Assembly (NCBI RefSeq): GCF_003031265.1
Contig: NZ_CP019966.1
Location: forward strand, 4,278,001 to 4,342,000
Source: Rhodopseudomonas palustris
Lineage (GTDB): Bacteria; Pseudomonadota; Alphaproteobacteria; Rhizobiales; Xanthobacteraceae
DNA length: 64,000 nt
Reading direction: 5' to 3'
In this document: positions 62,205-64,000 of the stretch, piece after piece
How positions within the stretch are numbered: position 1 is the stretch's first letter
How the letters are laid out: each line of letters opens with the position of its first letter
The notes under the pieces: model-generated
Told to the model about the DNA's origin: nothing
The model's input: the letters and a program-made list of their open reading frames with translations, nothing else
The model's database searches: none
Position numbers and translations under genes: made by a program

Positions 62205-63187
62205 TGGCGGCTTCGGCGCGGCCGTTCCGGATTCTCATCACTGGCTCGACCGGCTTCGTCGGGCTGCATTTGGCCACTGCAATCCGTCGGACGTTCGGCT
62301 CTGGCGCCGAGATCATTTCAACCGCGCTTCAAGCCGGCAACGATCCGGCCCTCGGCAACGTGATCGCTCTCGACGTCACCGATCCGAGCGCTGTCGCCAC
62401 GACGATTGCCGACCTTCAACCGAGCCACGTCGTCAATCTCGCGGCGCTCGCCGCGCCCTCTGCGGCCAATGCGGATCCGTCGGCAAGCTGGCGTGTGCAT
62501 CTCGACGGGCCGCGCAATATCGGGCGCGCAATCCTGCAGGCAGCTCCGGCCTGTGTGCTGGTGCATGTCGGTTCAGGACTCGCTTACGGAAAGAACCGCC
62601 CGCCGATCCATCCGACCAGCGAGGACACGGTGCTTGCCCCGACGGATGAGTATGGAGCTTCCAAGGCCGCAGCTGACGTTGCACTCGGCCCTCTGATCGC
62701 CAAGGGACTGCACTGCATCCGGTTGCGGCCATTTAATCACACCGGCCCCGGTCAAACCGACGCGTTCGTCGTTCCAGCATTCGCCCGCCAAATCGCGCGG
62801 ATCGAGGCAGGCCTTGCGCCACCGCAGATGCAGGTTGGCAACCTCGATGGCCAGCGCGATTTTCTCGACGTGCGCGACGTAGTGGCCGCCTATGCGGAGA
62901 CGATCGTCCGCAGCGACAGCCTCGCGCCCGACACGATCCTCAACATCGCCTCGGGCGTGCCGCGCCGGATCGGCGACATGCTGCAACAATTGCTCGCAAT
63001 GGCACGCGTGCCGATCGCCGTGCAGAACGATCCGTCACGGGGCAAGAGTGATGCTGCCGATGTCATACTTGGCGATGCAAGCCGAGCACGGTCGATGCTC
63101 GACTGGCGGCCGACCATCGCGTTTGAGCAAACTCTTGCTGACGTGCTCGATGATCAAAGATCCGAGGTCGCCAAGACCGCAAAGTAA
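62204..63187 (+). CDS. rmd: GDP-6-deoxy-D-mannose reductase (RMD)
   Basis: RMD reduces the Gmd product at C4 to give GDP-D-rhamnose. The 327-aa extended SDR has the NAD(P) motif RILITGSTGFVGLHLATAIR, HVVNLAALAAPSAANADPSA, YGASKAAADVALG (YxxxK) and LRPFNHTGPGQTDAFVVPAF, typical of RMD rather than fucose synthase. It begins on the last base of gmd (TAATG). The epimerase/fucose route is less likely. Confidence 0.88.
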
Positions 63188-63208
63188 AGCGTGACCCAGC
63201 CGCGTGGG

Positions 63209-64000
63209 CTACGCTGCAGGCTGCACGAAACGCTTAGCGAGAGCGTGGTAGATTCCTTCCTCGGCGATCAGCCGTGAGGTCGCGTAGGCGATCAGGGCGG
63301 CGGCCATCAGCGGGATAACCATCGCGTGGTTGTCGGTCATCTCGATCACGATGACGAAGGCCGTGATCGGCGCCTGCACCACGCCGGAGAAATAAGCCAC
63401 CATTCCGAGCAGCATGATCGCCGCAATTGGCGTTGCCGGAAACAACGTCGCGACGTTGCTGCCAAGCCCGGCGCCGACGGCGAGCGAGGGCGAGAAGATG
63501 CCGCCAGGCAACCCGCTGACGGAGGACAGCGTGGTCGCGAGGAATTTCAGCAAGCCGAAATCCTCAGGCAGCGCCGTGCCGCTCTCCAGCGCCGTCTTCA
63601 CCTGGCTGTATCCGGTGCCGTAGATCGTATCGCCGGAGACGAAACCGCAGACCGCAACAGCCAGGCCGCAGAGCAGCGCCACGATCAACGGACGGCGATT
63701 GAACGCCGTGCTGGCGCCGGCTGCCACAACACATCGGATGAACAGGCCGCCGGCCGCTCCACCGACGATGCCACACGCGGGAATGGCCAGCCAATCGATG
63801 CCGCCGCGCAGTCCCATCGCGCTGGTGCCGAAATACGTGTAGTTGCCGAGCAGAGCGATCGACGTCAGGCCGGCTGCCACCACCGCCGCAATAATCAGAG
63901 TGCTCGATCGCGTTTCGAACGAGCGGCTCATTTCCTCGATGCCGAAGATGATGCCCGCCAGCGGCGTGTTGAACGCCGCGGCGACGCCGGCCGAGGCGCC
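63209..64000 (-). CDS. ClC-family chloride channel/transporter, partial
   Basis: The reading frame runs off the right end of the window, so the N-terminal part is missing. The visible 263 residues begin GASAGVAAAFNTPLAGIIFG followed by IEEMSRSFE, the ClC signature whose glutamates include the inner proton gate of H+/Cl- antiporters. Several membrane helices follow, with LSSVSGLPGGIFSPSLAVGA holding the GIFxP anion-selectivity motif. Chloride/proton exchange in the inner membrane is likely. No CBS domains are present at the C-terminus. Confidence 0.92.
   Translation of the reverse strand, partial: GASAGVAAAFNTPLAGIIFGIEEMSRSFETRSSTLIIAAVVAAGLTSIALLGNYTYFGTSAMGLRGGIDWLAIPACGIVGGAAGGLFIRCVVAAGASTAFNRRPLIVALLCGLAVAVCGFVSGDTIYGTGYSQVKTALESGTALPEDFGLLKFLATTLSSVSGLPGGIFSPSLAVGAGLGSNVATLFPATPIAAIMLLGMVAYFSGVVQAPITAFVIVIEMTDNHAMVIPLMAAALIAYATSRLIAEEGIYHALAKRFVQPAA

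Overview
The window looks like a chromosomal piece of a GC-rich alphaproteobacterium, most likely of the Rhizobiales (Bradyrhizobium/Rhodopseudomonas group). The grounds are the alphaproteobacterial flagellar proteins FliX, FlbT, FlaF and FlgN/FlbY, a short FlgJ without a muramidase domain, a one-cysteine DksA, a DUF3551 secreted protein, sigma-54-type and CtrA-type sites next to flagellar genes, and dispersed palindromic repeats beginning GTCATTGCGAGCG. The genus is inferred, not shown.

Layout: (1) 0.3-3.7 kb, rod/ring operon flgF-flgG-flgA-flgH behind a sigma-54-like site. (2) 3.9-9.0 kb, an RND efflux pump with its adaptor lipoprotein and a divergent TetR regulator, with a near-perfect palindromic operator. 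(3) 9.2-17.1 kb, a DUF3551 protein, dksA, fliX divergent from flgI-flgJ-flgN, a FlaG-like small protein, flaF-flbT and an 886-aa flagellin. (4) 17.6-32.6 kb, a putative flagellin-glycosylation island: a TPR/GT41 (O-GlcNAc-transferase-like) gene, then a long opposite-strand run of sugar genes (SIS isomerase, cytidylyltransferase-kinase fusion, hexose-type nucleotidyltransferase, three SDR-fold enzymes, alcohol dehydrogenase, an acetolactate-synthase-like enzyme, an E1 alpha/beta pair, two methyltransferases). (5) 32.7-41.0 kb, a second, closely related 888-aa flagellin and flgE-flgK-flgL behind a consensus sigma-54 promoter. (6) 41.3-45.6 kb, a 1415-aa hybrid sensor kinase with two kinase cores and two receivers. 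(7) 45.7-57.2 kb, housekeeping and envelope genes: GT39-like transferase, MsrB, FAD oxidoreductase, SixA phosphatase, UspA, small membrane proteins, DUF892, UPF0104 membrane protein, a large secreted SGNH hydrolase, DUF2147. (8) 57.3-63.2 kb, polysaccharide genes: O-antigen ligase/polymerase-like protein, GT4, GT2, and gmd-rmd for GDP-D-rhamnose. (9) a ClC chloride channel cut by the window end.

The most interesting part is region 4. Two paralogous flagellins in the same orientation bracket genes for an unusual, probably heptose-derived nucleotide sugar, including two different thiamine-diphosphate enzyme types and a GT41 transferase suited to intracellular protein O-glycosylation. I suggest these genes build and attach a novel flagellin glycan. 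No RNA gene, CRISPR array or complete insertion sequence was recognised.
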